64,000 bases of DNA from Amphiura filiformis (lineage: Eukaryota; Echinodermata; Ophiuroidea; Amphilepidida; Amphiuridae), in assembly GCF_039555335.1 (NCBI RefSeq), contig NC_092640.1:40716295-40780294 (forward strand). Direction: 5' to 3'. Below the pieces are notes generated by a model, which was not told the DNA's origin, did not search any database, and worked only from the letters and a program-made list of their open reading frames with translations. This document shows positions 21,624 through 34,245 of this stretch, piece after piece; position 1 is the first letter of the stretch; the number at the start of each line of letters is the position of its first letter. Made by a program: the position numbers and the translations under genes.

Positions 21624-23056
21624 TTTATTTTTATTTATTTATTTATTTATTAGAACATACACTTTTGTAACAGTGGCACACGCCAATCCGGTGATGCTTC
21701 ATAAACATGATATTAAAGGAAACAAAGTAAATTACACAAATATTATATAAAGGTGACTTAAAAAGCATATTGAATGACAAATGAATGAGGAAACACACAA
21801 CTACCTCAACCCAAGTTGACTTGAAGTGGGTTTACGGTAATAAAATATTATATATACAATAGATTATATTAAACAAGCAACACAGAATTTAGCACAATTA
21901 TTAGTTGTCAGTAGTCTTCAATTCTGATCTTGATTTCCACGCTCTCTTTGCGAAAGATTTACAGAATTTATCAAAAATTTGATATATATATCATCAGTAT
22001 TACTTAAATTACAGAAAGTGGTTGATGTACTTCCAAGAGCAAGATTAAATTTTACATCTAGATTGCCAGAAATAAACAATATCCATATATCAAGGCTATT
22101 TAAATTAATCAATTCATTCTCTAGTTTACAGTATTCATCAGCTCTAATATTGTTAAGTGCATGACAAGTAAAAAGAAAATGCTTTACATCTTCAACACCA
22201 ATGTTACAAAGCTTACATATACCGTCATTATCTGGAGTCCATCTGCTAATTTTACGTTCTAAAGGAAGTGTATTTGAGCGAATCTTGAATTTGAGACAAG
22301 CACCATGAAAATCAATTTCATCTAAGAGATAAGTTTCCATACATGGAGCGTTCTTGATTGTCAAATAATCGATGAGAGAAGATTTAGATTTAACATCATC
22401 TTTCCATTCATTATTAAAGATGTTATAGATAGTACTTTTAATTGATTTAGCCCATTGTGGATTACTAGAAGCTATTCCCATTTTTGCGCGATCAATGACG
22501 TCATTCAAGTCGCATTTGCTTAAAATATTCTGAACACAATTTTAAAATTTGTAACGCAATTTAGAGGGCTCAATGTCTAAACTAATCATCGTGTTTAGGA
22601 GCAATTTAGGCCAACGATGATGCTTCATTTCAATAACACGTGCAAAGTATTTTGCCCTAAACGAATTCTGCATAGTGGAAATTGGAACCCATCCCAAATC
22701 ACCATAAAAGCGCTGCTCATGTGTATTACGTGGTGCTTTTAGAATATGACGCTACCATTTGAAGCTGCAGATTTTCAATTTTATCAATGTCAGCCTGACT
22801 ACTAGGAATCCACACTGCGCTAGCATAGTTAATTGATGGTAGGGCTATTGTTCTCCATAAAATATCATCTTTTTATACACGATTAAAGTTATCAAAATTA
22901 TTGATTACAGACTTAATGTACATAATTAGTCTATTACCTTTTTAATTACTTCCTGAATGTGATGGTGATCTGAGATATTACGAGATATGTTTACGCCTAA
23001 ATACTTATATGAATCAACTTCTGAAATACATTTATCGCCTAACTTCCATAACTTAC
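21624..23056 (-). mobile_element. LINE, 3' part of ORF2 and tail (minus strand)
   Basis: The minus strand encodes, in broken frames from 23056 downward, SKLWKLGDKCISEVDSYKYL and GVNISRNISDHHHI (RT thumb). Next come ALPSINYASAVWIPSSQADI, ILKAPRNTHEQRFYGDLGWV, and finally a 196-codon frame (22508-21918) with ICKLCNIGVEDVKHFLFTCH, the zinc-knuckle-like C-terminus of CR1-like ORF2 proteins. A 3' tail ends in repeated AATA near 21624-21655. Frameshifts near 22530 and 22750 show that it is inactive. The upstream RT part is at 29612-29945, separated by the tandem pair at 23062-29606. Confidence 0.85.
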
Positions 23057-23061
23057 TATTA

Positions 23062-24455
23062 ACCCCAGACAAAATAATGAAATTGGAAGCAATGATTTGC
23101 GTCTTTGTCAGACGTTCAACAGACATATATGATTTATTTGCAATAAGTATTTAACACAAATATATAGCATGCATATAAGGAATCAGCACCCAAAACCTGG
23201 ACTTATTAGCAAAACGATATTTAGATTTACAAAGGACCCTGATGAACTATCAAAAGTCACCACCCCAGTGACCTACACAGTAAGGGCTTATAAATATCTT
23301 AAAATAAACAAGAATATTTTAGAGGACCTATAGATGAAACCTATCTTAAGTCACCACCTCGTGACCCCTACAGAGGAGCTGAATAATATCTTGTTAATAG
23401 AAAATATAAATATAAATACGGAATATTTAATATAGCACCCCAGATGACCTATCTGAAAATCACATCCCCAGTGAACTACAAAAAGGGGAGATTATAAATA
23501 TCCAAACAAAGAGCACAGCCAGTAATATAAAATGACATGGGCTGAAACCTTTAACAATATTTGTGCATGCAAAATATACAATATATATTCCTGTAAGATG
23601 GTTTCCAGGAATCGTACATTCATATAGGGGAAATCCCTGACAGGTTAAATTGGATACTTGATCCATACTAAAATGTCTACATACTTTAATTTGTGTGCAT
23701 TTCTTATCCATACTTAAATAGATATATGTTTCAAATTAGAAAATCTCTGCCAGCGGATTTTAAATTTGTTTAAAGTGATGCTAATGCTTTAGCATTGCTC
23801 ACTTCAAATGACATGGTTAGACATGTGTGTATTTTTAATCAACTACAGCTATCTCTTCCTTTTCTTTTAATTTTTGTTTGAAAAGCTATAACATATGAGA
23901 TAACATTTAACTATATGCTTATTAGCCCAAGGAGAGAGATTCCGCCGAGATGTACATTTTACACAATGAAGTTCAACTATCAACAGGAAGTTATTGATTG
24001 ATATAGCAAAGGAAGGCACCTATCAAGAGTTTCATTATTTGAGCAATTTACCGCTCTCAAAAGGAATTAGACGACTGCACCAAACCAATCATCAAATCAC
24101 GAATCGTGACCCAATCTTTGCTCTATCAATTACGTTAGAATTGCTTCTTTAACTTTAACATACAAACTTAAAATTTTCTTTATAAATTTTTCCGCACCAC
24201 CACTATTATACTCTCAATATGAAAAATTGCAAAGGGAGTGGTGGGTGGAAAGAAAATTTTTAAACACAACCTAGTCTTGTTGAATCTGACAAAATAATGA
24301 CGAAACAAGAAATGATCGGAATGCAAAAACATCGCCTGTGTACCACGTGACTTAGCAACAGTACACAAATTCACACAATAGGCCTTACCAACGGGGACTA
24401 CAGCATTTATTCTGCAGGGGTTAAATTGGTTTTCAATTGATGGGATTGAAAACGT
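23062..24455. mobile_element. First (short) unit of a head-to-tail element pair
   Basis: The unit begins ACCCCAGACAAAATAATG after TATTA (23057-23061) and ends GGGATTGAAAACGT before TATTA (24456-24460). Its first 691 bp (23062-23752) are almost identical to 24461-25153, and its last 187 bp (24269-24455) to 29421-29606. The middle differs from the second unit. The 3' end has a 9-bp hairpin, GTTTTCAAT and ATTGAAAAC around TGATGGG (24429-24453). The left part has three diverged subrepeats of about 110 bp with CACCCCAGTGACCTAC words. No TIR and no protein are seen. A Helitron-like (Helentron/HINE) non-autonomous element is my preferred reading. Confidence 0.65.
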
Positions 24456-24460
24456 TATTA

Positions 24461-27400
24461 ACCCCAGACAAAATAATGAAATTGGAAGCAATGATTTGCG
24501 TCTTTGTCAGACGCTCAACAGACATATATGATTTATTTGCAATAAGTATTTAACACAAATATATAGCATGCATATAAGGAATCAGCACCCAAAACCTGGA
24601 CTTATTAGCAAAACGATATTTAGATTTACAAAGGACCCTGATGAACTATCAAAAGTCACCACCCCAGTGACCTACACAGTAAGGGCTTATAAATATCTTA
24701 AAATAAACAAGAATATTTTAGAGGACCTATAGATGAAACCTATCTTAAGTCACCACCCTCGTGACCCCTACAGAGGGAGCTGAATAATATCTTGTTAATA
24801 GAAAATATAAATATAAATACGGAATATTTAATATAGCACCCCAGATGACCTATCTGAAAATCACATCCCCAAAAAAATACAAAAAGGGGAGATTATAAAT
24901 ATCCAAACAAAGAGCACAGCCAGTAATATAAAATGACATGGGCTGAAACCTTTAACAATATTTGTGCATGCAAAATATACAATATATATTCCTGTAAGAT
25001 GGTTTCCAGGAATCGTACATTCATATAGGGGAAATCCCTGACAGGTTAAATTGGATACTTGATCCATACTAAAATGTCTACATACTTTAATTTGTGTGCA
25101 TTTCTTATCCATACTTAAATAGATATATGTTTCAAATTAGAAAATCTCTGCCAAAGAAGTTAATGGATCATGCAAGAACTGAATGAGAAATAAACTTCCC
25201 AATCCCCCAGATTTTTAAACATATTCTATTTATTCTTTAATTTTCATCAGTTAAGCCTGGGGGATATGGGAAGCTCTCTGGATGTTCTTTTGCCTGATAT
25301 ATACATGATATAGGAGACCAAACGGTGACTGCGAGTGCAATCCCCTACCCATTACGCATATTTGGATGAACTATATCTGTGGGTAATGACACGTTAACTC
25401 TGCTCTACAAATTTTGTGTGCCACTTGTTTATATTTCTGGTACAACTAAGCCCCGCACCATTTTTTAAAATCATCAAACGAGAAGTGTGCCATGCTATAA
25501 AAGTGTACAGAGAACTAGGATAACATGCCTATTCTATAATACAATAGGTCAACATACTTCTTGAATCAACGTGATAACTAGGCGGCTGCGCAACCTCTCG
25601 AAAAAACTTGAACACCATTTTTTTTATTTTGAATTTAGTTGAACAAGAAAAATTTGAGGGCATAGTACTTGGCCCCTGCCTAGGCTATCCCATGCCAACC
25701 TGGAGTTGATTCCTTCCTTAGTATTACCAAACTTAATCGATCAAATCCCACATGCTAGACCGGCTTTCAATAAATATTTGTTAAATAAAAAACAATAGGG
25801 CAATCCATGGTTCTGAACAAGATGATCGCTTAAAACAATACAAAACAAAACAAAAACAAACATTCATGCTTCTGAAGCAGCAACTTGACACGTTCCTTGC
25901 TTATTAACTTATACCAATCTGACAATTGAATTCTTAAGTGTTCTTGTACTTAGCCTTAAATTTACATCTCCTTAATCCACTATATCATCATGTGCACATA
26001 TTCAGTGTGGATTCCAAATGTTATGCTTACTTTCATTAAACAATTTTGAGTACCTAACAACTGAAAGTATAATTGATGATGCTGTACAAGTGTACATACC
26101 TGTCAAATGTTCAGAATGTCAGAAGATTGATTGCAGCAACTGCATGACTTTGGGAACAGAGGTCTATTGGTCAGATGACATTCAAAAACCAAATAGACTG
26201 TCCCCTGTGAATGCTCAACATGCAACATCTTGGATTGGACAGGCAGAGTTGAAACAACACTCTTAAATCGCAATACCAGGTCAGTCATATTACTTATGAC
26301 CCACAAGACAACGACGACGCATACAATTGTACGTGATTTGTGATTCTTACCAGATTGTACACCATTTTATTGTTTTTAAAAGCACTTGACATGATTCTTC
26401 CATTGTACGTAGTTTGTAGATAAAGCAACGTGCAACATTCAATGTTAATTCAAAATGTTAATTCAAAATATAAGTCATTGATTGCTGCAATGTAGCTGTT
26501 ACGTGGCTCCATGTGTAACTGAAGTAAACCCGTTATATGCTTGATGATGAGATCACCGTCAAATATTATTGTGGTCATAAACAAATCTCCAGTCTCACGA
26601 CAAGCAACACGTCTTCCCTCCTGTTACCTGATATAATCTGCAATGAAGAACACAGAAAAAGGGAAGCAAATTGTGCAAGCAAAGGCTTTTGCATATATAC
26701 AAGCCTGATTATTAATAAAACTACCTTACTATATACTAAGGAGTTGAAAATTGAATAGATCTTGAACATGATTATTTTTCCATTTATTTTGTTTATTTAT
26801 TTACCTCTTTATTTACTTTTCAACTTTTTAAATATGCCAGAAGGTCCAAGTGGAAAGGCAGTGTGCACTGTTCCCACTATCTAGGCGAGCTTCACAAAGA
26901 TGCTGCCAAGTAGAGTAAAACCAAATCTAGTAAAAACTATGCCAAGTTAATTTGGGCAAGTAAAAGGAATCGTACCAAGATCCACCAAACTTGTTTTACA
27001 TCAGATGACTCTACAATTTTGCTTTCCTGATGATACATCTTCTATGAATTCCTTAAATGCCAACACCTATGCATATGTCAGAAAACCAATTGTTAATATT
27101 TTCTGTAATTTACATACGAAGGACTCTAACTTTGACCTTCACCGATTGCCTTGAATGACCAAAATCCAACAACCTTTGCATATGTCAGAAAAACGATCCC
27201 CAAAATTGTTAAATTATAATGCTGCCCTTCGATGTTAGTATTTTTATGCCAGAAAGGAAATCTGTTCACATATCCTAACCCTTACCGATTGCTTCAAACA
27301 ATTTTCCAGGAATTTTCATGAAAATCCAACCAAAATTTGAATTCCAGTAATTTCAAGCTTTTCCAAGAGCCACTAACATTCTTTAATCAGACTAAATGAT

Positions 27401-29606
27401 TCACGAATATCCCACTTGTAATATCAGGATATCATATACCGCGCATCACTAATGCACCGCATAGCGATGTTACTATATTGCATATCGCCCAACACTTGTC
27501 TCTAACTCTTGGCCATATTGGCCAAGATTTTATCGTATTTTATTATTATTTTCAACTTCGGATGGGAATACAAACTGCTTGTAAATTTTTCCGACACTAA
27601 TCACCGAAAATACGCCAACGCCCCCAAAAGCGCTGCCTGTGAATGACCCCTGTCCCACGATTGGACAAAACAGGGGCATTCTGCAAAGCAGGAGTCACAG
27701 CACACCTCGCATGGCTCCGCCTCTTTACCTTTTCAGGACTGAAACCCTGGGATTAATTTATAATCCCTGCAATGCCCTGGAATTATTGCAGCAACAACAA
27801 TACAGTTTGTTTTAACTAAAACCATCAGCATGATTATATAAAGTTGCTGTTTCTGATCCATGTGTTTTAACCAGGCATTGATCTTTCCGTCCATGGATTC
27901 GATCAAGCATGTCGAATTCTGCAACCTATACCACGCGCCTATTTCATCCTGCAGAAGTCCGATGTTTTTCTCTCAATTAAGTTTATACATTATGTGAACG
28001 ATGCAAATTATATGTGAAAACCCACTAATTAAACTAAATAATAAACATTTTAATCATAACTGCTCCTTATTGGCACTCAAATTTCGATTCGACACAGCTT
28101 GATATCGCAAGTTCAACAATGTAAATATCTTTGCTTATGTGATACATGTTCGAATGACGTCATTCCATTTAAATAAATAACTTATGTAATTTCTCGTAAA
28201 TGGGTTGATCAATAATAATCTGTTGATAGCACGCCACAGAAATTGGCTATTTGCAAACTCCCCAGGACTGATTGACGGTAAACAATTTACGCAATCATCG
28301 AGACCGCCATTTAGTATTGCCAAACCCGCGATTTGGTAGCCCAATTGGGCGAATTTCGATTTTTATTTATTTGCGACTTTTGACAATTTCCTGGCCTCAA
28401 AAAGCAATGATTAAGGAAATTTTTACGACTTTTTAACATTTGGCTCCCATAAAGTTAAACCAAATTAAATCATTCTTGGAGACTTTTTGATTATTTGGGC
28501 AGCAATTCAAGCAGAAATTTTTTGGCAACCTGGTTTTGCGTTCTGCTTGTGTGAATATCACAGTTTGAAAAACTTAAAACCGTGTCAAGTGAAATTATAA
28601 ATAAATCGCACTTTCGACCCAATGTTATTCATACTTCCAATGCCCATTTTTTACAAATGTGTTCTACCTATAGGCTTTAGCCTTAGGCCTATGCCTGCTA
28701 TTAAAATACGGGATTGATTATAAAAGCAAATTTCTCACCGAATCAACTCATCATCTTGACTGCTCTCAACACCGCTGCGGATAACGCCCGACGCTGGGTG
28801 ACCCACGTAAAATTGTCACATTCCGCATTTAAAATACCAGCAACTTCGCCTCTCTATCACTCGGGTTAGTTTTGTCCAACTATTTTTATTATTTTATAAA
28901 TTATTTAAGAGAATCCCAGACAATGTCACAATTTCCACTTGACGCAGTACCATCACTATGATAATATTGACGACTTTACTTGATTGCTGCAGCTAGTTGT
29001 TTCGTGCGTAAATTAAACAACGATTTTCCGTTCATGTAAAAAAGACTTTGGAATCGTAAGGGAACCAAACTGGAACTATATCATTAGCCTATGATCGCAC
29101 TTGTACTTTCATAACTGATGAATTATCAGCCATGCACCTGGCGAGATGCTCTCGGTGATAAGCGCAAATAGACATAAAATTCGATCCAGCTGGTGGTATA
29201 GACTCCTTTTCTCCAAATGTTCCACTCAAAGTTCTTGAAATTCCAAACCGCCGCACATATTTTGTTGTATTTTTCCGATTTAAAACCATCAATGAAAACA
29301 TGGTCCACGCCACGAAATATTGTTGTAAATACACTTCCAAATTAATATAAGCTACTGGGATTACTACTTGTAAAATATGCAAACTAAAAAACTTCCGAAA
29401 GAAATTTTTTTTTTTATATTACCTAGTCTTGTTGAATCTGACAAAATAATGACGAAACAAGAAACGATCGTAATGCAAAACATCGCCTGTGTACCACGTG
29501 ACTTAGCAACAGTACACAAATTCACACAATAGGCCTTACCAACGGGGACTACAGCATTTATTCTGCAGGGGTTAAATTGGTTTTCAATTGATGGGATTGA
29601 AAACGT
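24461..29606. mobile_element. Second (5.1-kb) unit of the head-to-tail pair
   Basis: It starts with the same 690 bp as the first unit and ends with the same 186 bp and terminal hairpin (29580-29604). A 4.27-kb interior (25154-29420) is absent from the short unit. TATTA occurs at both ends (24456-24460 and 29607-29611). I searched the interior by eye for Rep/helicase, transposase or tyrosine recombinase motifs and found none. A frame at 26018-26266 (VKCSECQKIDCSNC) has a CxxC-CxxC look but no recognised family. The unit is probably non-autonomous with captured or nested sequence inside. Confidence 0.6.
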
Positions 29607-29611
29607 TATTA

Positions 29612-29949
29612 TCGATACGCTGACCTGCAATTAAGATATTAGATTTATCGTGATTAAAGATCAGTTTCCAGTCATTAGCAAATTCTGCTGCTATGTTTAA
29701 CATTCTGTTAAGTTCGTTTTCATCGTTTGCAAGTAAGACAACATCATCTGCCCAAAAAGGCTACCAACACATACGTTATGAATCCTCACACCAACATTGT
29801 GTTTTTTAAGCAATTTAGTGAATTCATGAATGAAAATACAGAATAATACAGGTGATAATACACAACCTTGCTTTACTCCTTCAGAAACTTCAAACAAATC
29901 AGTTTCGATACTACCAAATTTGATTCAATAGGACATCCATTCATAAACT
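29612..29949 (-). mobile_element. LINE RT palm, upstream part of the LINE at 21624-23056
   Basis: The minus strand reads FEVSEGVKQGCVLSPVLFCI, then after a frameshift FWADDVVLLANDENELNRML and FANDWKLIFNHDKSNILIAG, then QRIDN. WADD replaces the usual YADD catalytic box. The codons GAT AAT at 29610 join exactly to AGT AAG TTA TGG at 23056 when the 6.55-kb tandem pair and one TATTA are removed, restoring RIDNSKLW. Its 5' side is cut off by the TGACC element starting at 29950. Confidence 0.85.
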
Positions 29950-32349
29950 AGAGCGGTTCTCGGCTTTCATGGTTCTCAGCATTCATGGTTCTCGGTGGGT
30001 GTTTTTCGACGCAAGGCGTCGAATGGGATGCCTCCACCATGGGGCAATTTAAATGTGTACAAATCTTATAACGCTAAAAGTCAACTAAGTGGTAAACAAA
30101 CAAACATAAAAAATATGGGCAAAAAGAAGAGTCACATAAATGAGGTTGAAATAGTGTATAGGGAATTATACGACAGTCTTTACTAATTTGACTTCAGATG
30201 ACCCCTAGGTGACCCCAGCTGACCCAAAATGACCTTCCAAAAATTCAGCCCTCAATGTTGATGGTACCCACCAAGTTTCATGCCCATACAACAGTTTTTA
30301 CTAATTTGACCTCAGATGACCCCTGGGTGACCCCAGATGACCCCAAAATAACCTTCCAAAAATTTGGCTCCAAATGTTGACAATACCCACCAATTACCCT
30401 CAGACCGAGAAAGCCAAAAAGGACAAGGACACAAAGATTTTGCTAATCATGGATGGCACTCCATCAAGTTGCCTTTTATTGAGCGTTGAATTTGTTTCAG
30501 AATTCACACCAATTACCTTTGATCTCAGCCGAAATAAAATTAACAAAATATATAATATTCTCATAGAGAAAACGTTATTGGACACATTTGGAACACGACA
30601 GCCGCCATCGAATTCCCCTTACCCCAGTGACCGCGACTGGAGTAAAGTGTTACACTTTGTACTATTGAAATCAGATCAAAACCTATCCTAGGGTAGACCT
30701 ACCCCCCTAGAATTAAATTCCCGAGTGTACAACTCTGAAACCGTTGATTAACATAACATATCATGGCTGAGACCCACACAAGGTATATATACTACTGGTG
30801 CATACAATACAAGATCTCCGAGGGTGGCTGTCCCCTGGGATTCCACCAACAGGTGTATAATTGACCTGAAGGTTACAATGGATAAAAGGATTATTGTGAC
30901 TTACTCGTCTACCTGTGCATGTGTATCATTATAATTTACAAAAAGAATATCTAAAAATCCCAATCTTCAACAATTACTAATGTACTATACTCGAGAACAA
31001 CCAAATTTTTGCACATATAACTCTTTTAACATGTACTGATTAATGACAGCTCTCCATTTTCTAGAACTGATATATATATAATTTATAGAAGGGGAACAAT
31101 ATTATATTGTGACCCTTATCTTTGAAGATCTTGTGCTTATTTGAAGATCTCTGAAAGCCTTTCTCTCTGTTACCTATGGCATCTGTGATAAACACATTTG
31201 GAACTTACAGGCTGGTTAATTTAAAATAACATTCTGAAAATTTGTACCATTTTGCTTGTACTCCTGATCTATTGAGACTTTCTGCTTATCCAGTATTTCT
31301 CTATATTGCAATAACATAATTTATATAACATTTAACGATAATGTCCTCACTACTTTACTTGCAGCTATTTCTGTAAAGGATTCCCTTTCGCATGTGCTGA
31401 TTTAAGCCCTTATATCAGCTAAGGCCAATTATAAATAATCATGCTAATGCAACATAATTGACATATCATAATACATTTCCTTTGTTTGTTATTGAGCTGT
31501 TAACTTCTCTCTATTCCCTTTACTTCATGAGAGTGAATTATCACTCTTAATTATGTGTTCAGTAATATATACTTTTCATTGCACCCATACCCTTATTGGG
31601 AGTGGTGGGTGGGGAAATTTCTTTCCGATGTTTACTTGATGGAGAGACATTCATAAATGACTCACAAACTCGATCGCGCACTACATGTAGATGTTTACAA
31701 AATCGATGTCACCTATTGATCCCCATGCCAACACCACAACACACAGCATGGAGCTAGCATGACCATACCCAGATCGACAAACACAATAGGGATCGTCCAT
31801 TTCTCGCCATGGGTAAATTTGTTTTCCTTTCGCTTTGCTCGTAAAACATTAGTGTCATGCCCATACGATAGTTTTTACTAATTTGACCTCAGATGACCCC
31901 TGGGTGACCCCAGATGACCCCAAAATAACCTTCCAAAAAATTGGCTCCAAATGTTGACTATACCCACCAAGTGTCATGCCCATACGACAGTTTTTACTAA
32001 TTTGACCTCAGATGACCCCTGGGTGACCCCAGATGACCCCAAAATAACCTTCCAAAAATTTGGCTCCACATGTTGACTATACCCACCAAGTGTCATGCCC
32101 ATAGGATTTGAACTGTTCATATGAGACCAAATTTACAAGTTGACCTCAAATGACCTTTGACCTCAGTATATGACATTCAACCCCACCCAAAAAAAAGTAT
32201 CCAGGGTTTTTGACCATGACCCTCCTATCCTGTAAATGTGAAGTCAATCCGCCCATCCATGCCCGAGATACAGCATCCGGACGGACGGAAGGACGGAAGC
32301 ACGGAAGGACGGACAGTGCAAAAACAGTATGCCTCATGGTGGAGGCATA
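29950..32349 (+). mobile_element. TGACC-repeat element (copy 2), interrupted
   Basis: It has the same start (AGAGCGGTTCTCGGC, hairpin TTTTCGACGCAAGGCGTCGA, ATGCCTCCACC) and the same end (GGACGGACAGTGC, CATGGTGGAGGCATA) as copy 1 at 12589. Repeats of about 105 bp with TGACCCCTGGGTGACCCCAG occur at 30180-30393 and 31851-32130. The repeat is broken at ACCCACCAA (30393) and resumes at GTGTCATGCCC (31851), so 30394-31850 is probably an insertion. Flanks do not show the clear duplication seen in copy 1. Confidence 0.7.
30394..31850. other. Insertion of unknown nature in the TGACC element
   Basis: This 1.46-kb block separates two halves of the TGACC-repeat array. It contains a plus-strand open frame of about 100 codons (to 30691) with an acidic and basic start (EKAKKDKDTKILLIMDGTPS), which I do not recognise. 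It ends with a TTTCTCGCCATGGGTAAAT region. No TIR or duplication was identified. Confidence 0.4.
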
Positions 32350-32691
32350 AAAATAATTTGAAGTGATAACTGTTAATGCAACCCATCCGATATTTTGTAA
32401 AGAGTCAGGTCACCTATCATTGCTATCAACATGATCAAAATGAAGCTTTAGTTCACATTTTTGTGAATTTGTTGATATTGTTTCTCCTCTGTTTAAAATA
32501 AAAAGCTCACTACTCTCTCAGGACTGCTCTCTTTTATAACAAAACTGGTGAACATCATATTTTGTCTAATTTTGAGACGGAACTGTCACATTAGTCAGTT
32601 CAATTAAAGCAATGTTTACAGTAGCATATGCTTGAAATTTTCTATGCTTTTGTCTGGAAAACTTGATACCCCACTACATTTCATTATATAA

Positions 32692-33796
32692 TCTATATAA
32701 ATAAAAGGAAGTCGCTAAATCTTGTCCAGAAGCAGGCTCCGAGATGATTTGACTTTCAGCTCTGATTTATTCGTACATTGATCGGGTACAGTATTGCCAT
32801 TAAACCATCTGACGTTCATTTTGCAAAACTATTCAATCACTATGGAAATAGCAACAACAAAAATGGTCAGTTGCTAGGCCGTTGAGGTCAATAACCTTAT
32901 AGGTCAGGTCATGACAGCAAACGCGTCAAGTGGCGAAGTCACGCACCTGCGCGTCTACGGCACCATGGTTTCACGCGCTTTACCGCGCATGGTATGGACG
33001 CACTTAATGTTGGCTTACCGCGCGTATGACTACGTATACATGTACGTGACTGACTTCTTCTGTGAGACAGTGGCGGATCCAGAAATTTGGGAAAAGGGGT
33101 GGGGGGGCACACTCGAAGTTTTTGCCACCACCTTCTTGAATGGCCACGAAGCCCCATTGTGTCCCCGCGCTGTGCGGGTTGTGTCCCATCAGAATTGGAA
33201 ACGTGGTCAAAGTAAAGGCCTTGAAGCCATTTCGGGGGATCATTGGGTGTAAGCTGATGAAAAAGGGGGTCATTGGGTGACAGATTTGCAAAAAAGTCCA
33301 CTTTTCATAGGGAATGTTAAAATGTAGCCAACAGGGACCGAATTAGTCTTAACTGTTCAGTATTAGCTCGAAAAGGTTAAATGTTAGGGGTGGGTGAAAG
33401 TCCACAAATTAATACGGAAATGTTTTGCATAACTTTTAAACATGTTTCTTACATGTTTTATACTATTATAACCCGAATTGAAACGTTTTCTAGCAACCTC
33501 TTCTAACCTTAATGTTTTATGTTTGTTGGGATAAAGTTAAAATCAATCATTCTGTCACGAGCTGTTTCAAAAGTAATCTGAGGGATTGAGTGAGTAGGGA
33601 TTGAGTGAGTAGGCCTAACATTATCACAGGTCTGGATAATTATGTTTATCAAGCTAACATGATCATTACTATACTGGATGAATAATCTATACCAAGACAC
33701 CATGCGTTTATCATTTTTACTAACCACTCCTGTTTACTAACCGCTCCCGTTTACTCAACTAGCGGGGACCCGCGCGAAGCGCGGGTCTCCCGCTAG
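32692..33796 (+). mobile_element. Non-autonomous Helitron
   Basis: It starts TCTATATAAATAAAAGGAAG, the standard 5' Helitron sequence, preceded by A. It ends in CTAG followed by T, without TSD. The 38-nt terminal hairpin (33759-33796) is CTAGCGGGGACCCGCGC, loop GAA, GCGCGGGTCTCCCGCTAG. Insertion between A and T and the CTAG end are the Helitron signature. It carries a GC-rich block (32910-33060) and a nested CAGTGGCGGATCCAG sequence at 33068 that could be captured DNA or another insertion. No Rep or helicase is encoded. Confidence 0.85.
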
Positions 33797-34014
33797 TTTA
33801 AAATAATCTAACACTGTAATGTGGTTGAGCTTGAGGTATGCTTTGAACAGGGAATCATAGATGGTTGTTGTATTTTTAACTCTCAACGTAATATCCAATG
33901 TTGTGCATGGAACTAGAGCACAGGCAATGAAGGTCTAGTTCCAATAGGGGGTATAAACAATTTCTGTAAAAATTTGACAAATTAGCAAGTCGGAAGAACT
34001 CGCGAATGTAAACT

Positions 34015-34245
34015 CACAACTCGCAAATTGCAACTTGCAAATCGTAAATTTCAACTCGCAACTCACAAATTTAACTTGCAAATGGGAACTCGCTACTTGC
34101 AAATCAACTCAAGCAACTACCCTTGGCAACTTCATAAATACCAACTCGCAACTCGCAAAATCAACTTCGCAACTGCCCTTGGCAACTCGCAAATTTCAAC
34201 TCGCAACTCGCAGATTTTCAACTCGCATCTCGCAACTCGGACTCG
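34015..34245 (-). repeat. AACTCGCAACTCGC minisatellite (right arm of the inverted pair)
   Basis: Units such as AACTCGCAACTCGCAAA repeat imperfectly. They are the reverse complement of the array at 20791-20972. Confidence 0.85.

Noticed and set aside
23062..25153. LTR retrotransposon with 690-bp LTRs
   Set aside because: The repeats do not start TG or end CA, no gag-pol is present between them, and the second shared segment (24269-24455 and 29421-29606) shows that two whole units are joined.
26018..26266. Zinc-finger-like gene (CSECQKIDCSNC)
   Set aside because: Only two CxxC pairs and no further family features, within a mobile element. I cannot support a gene.
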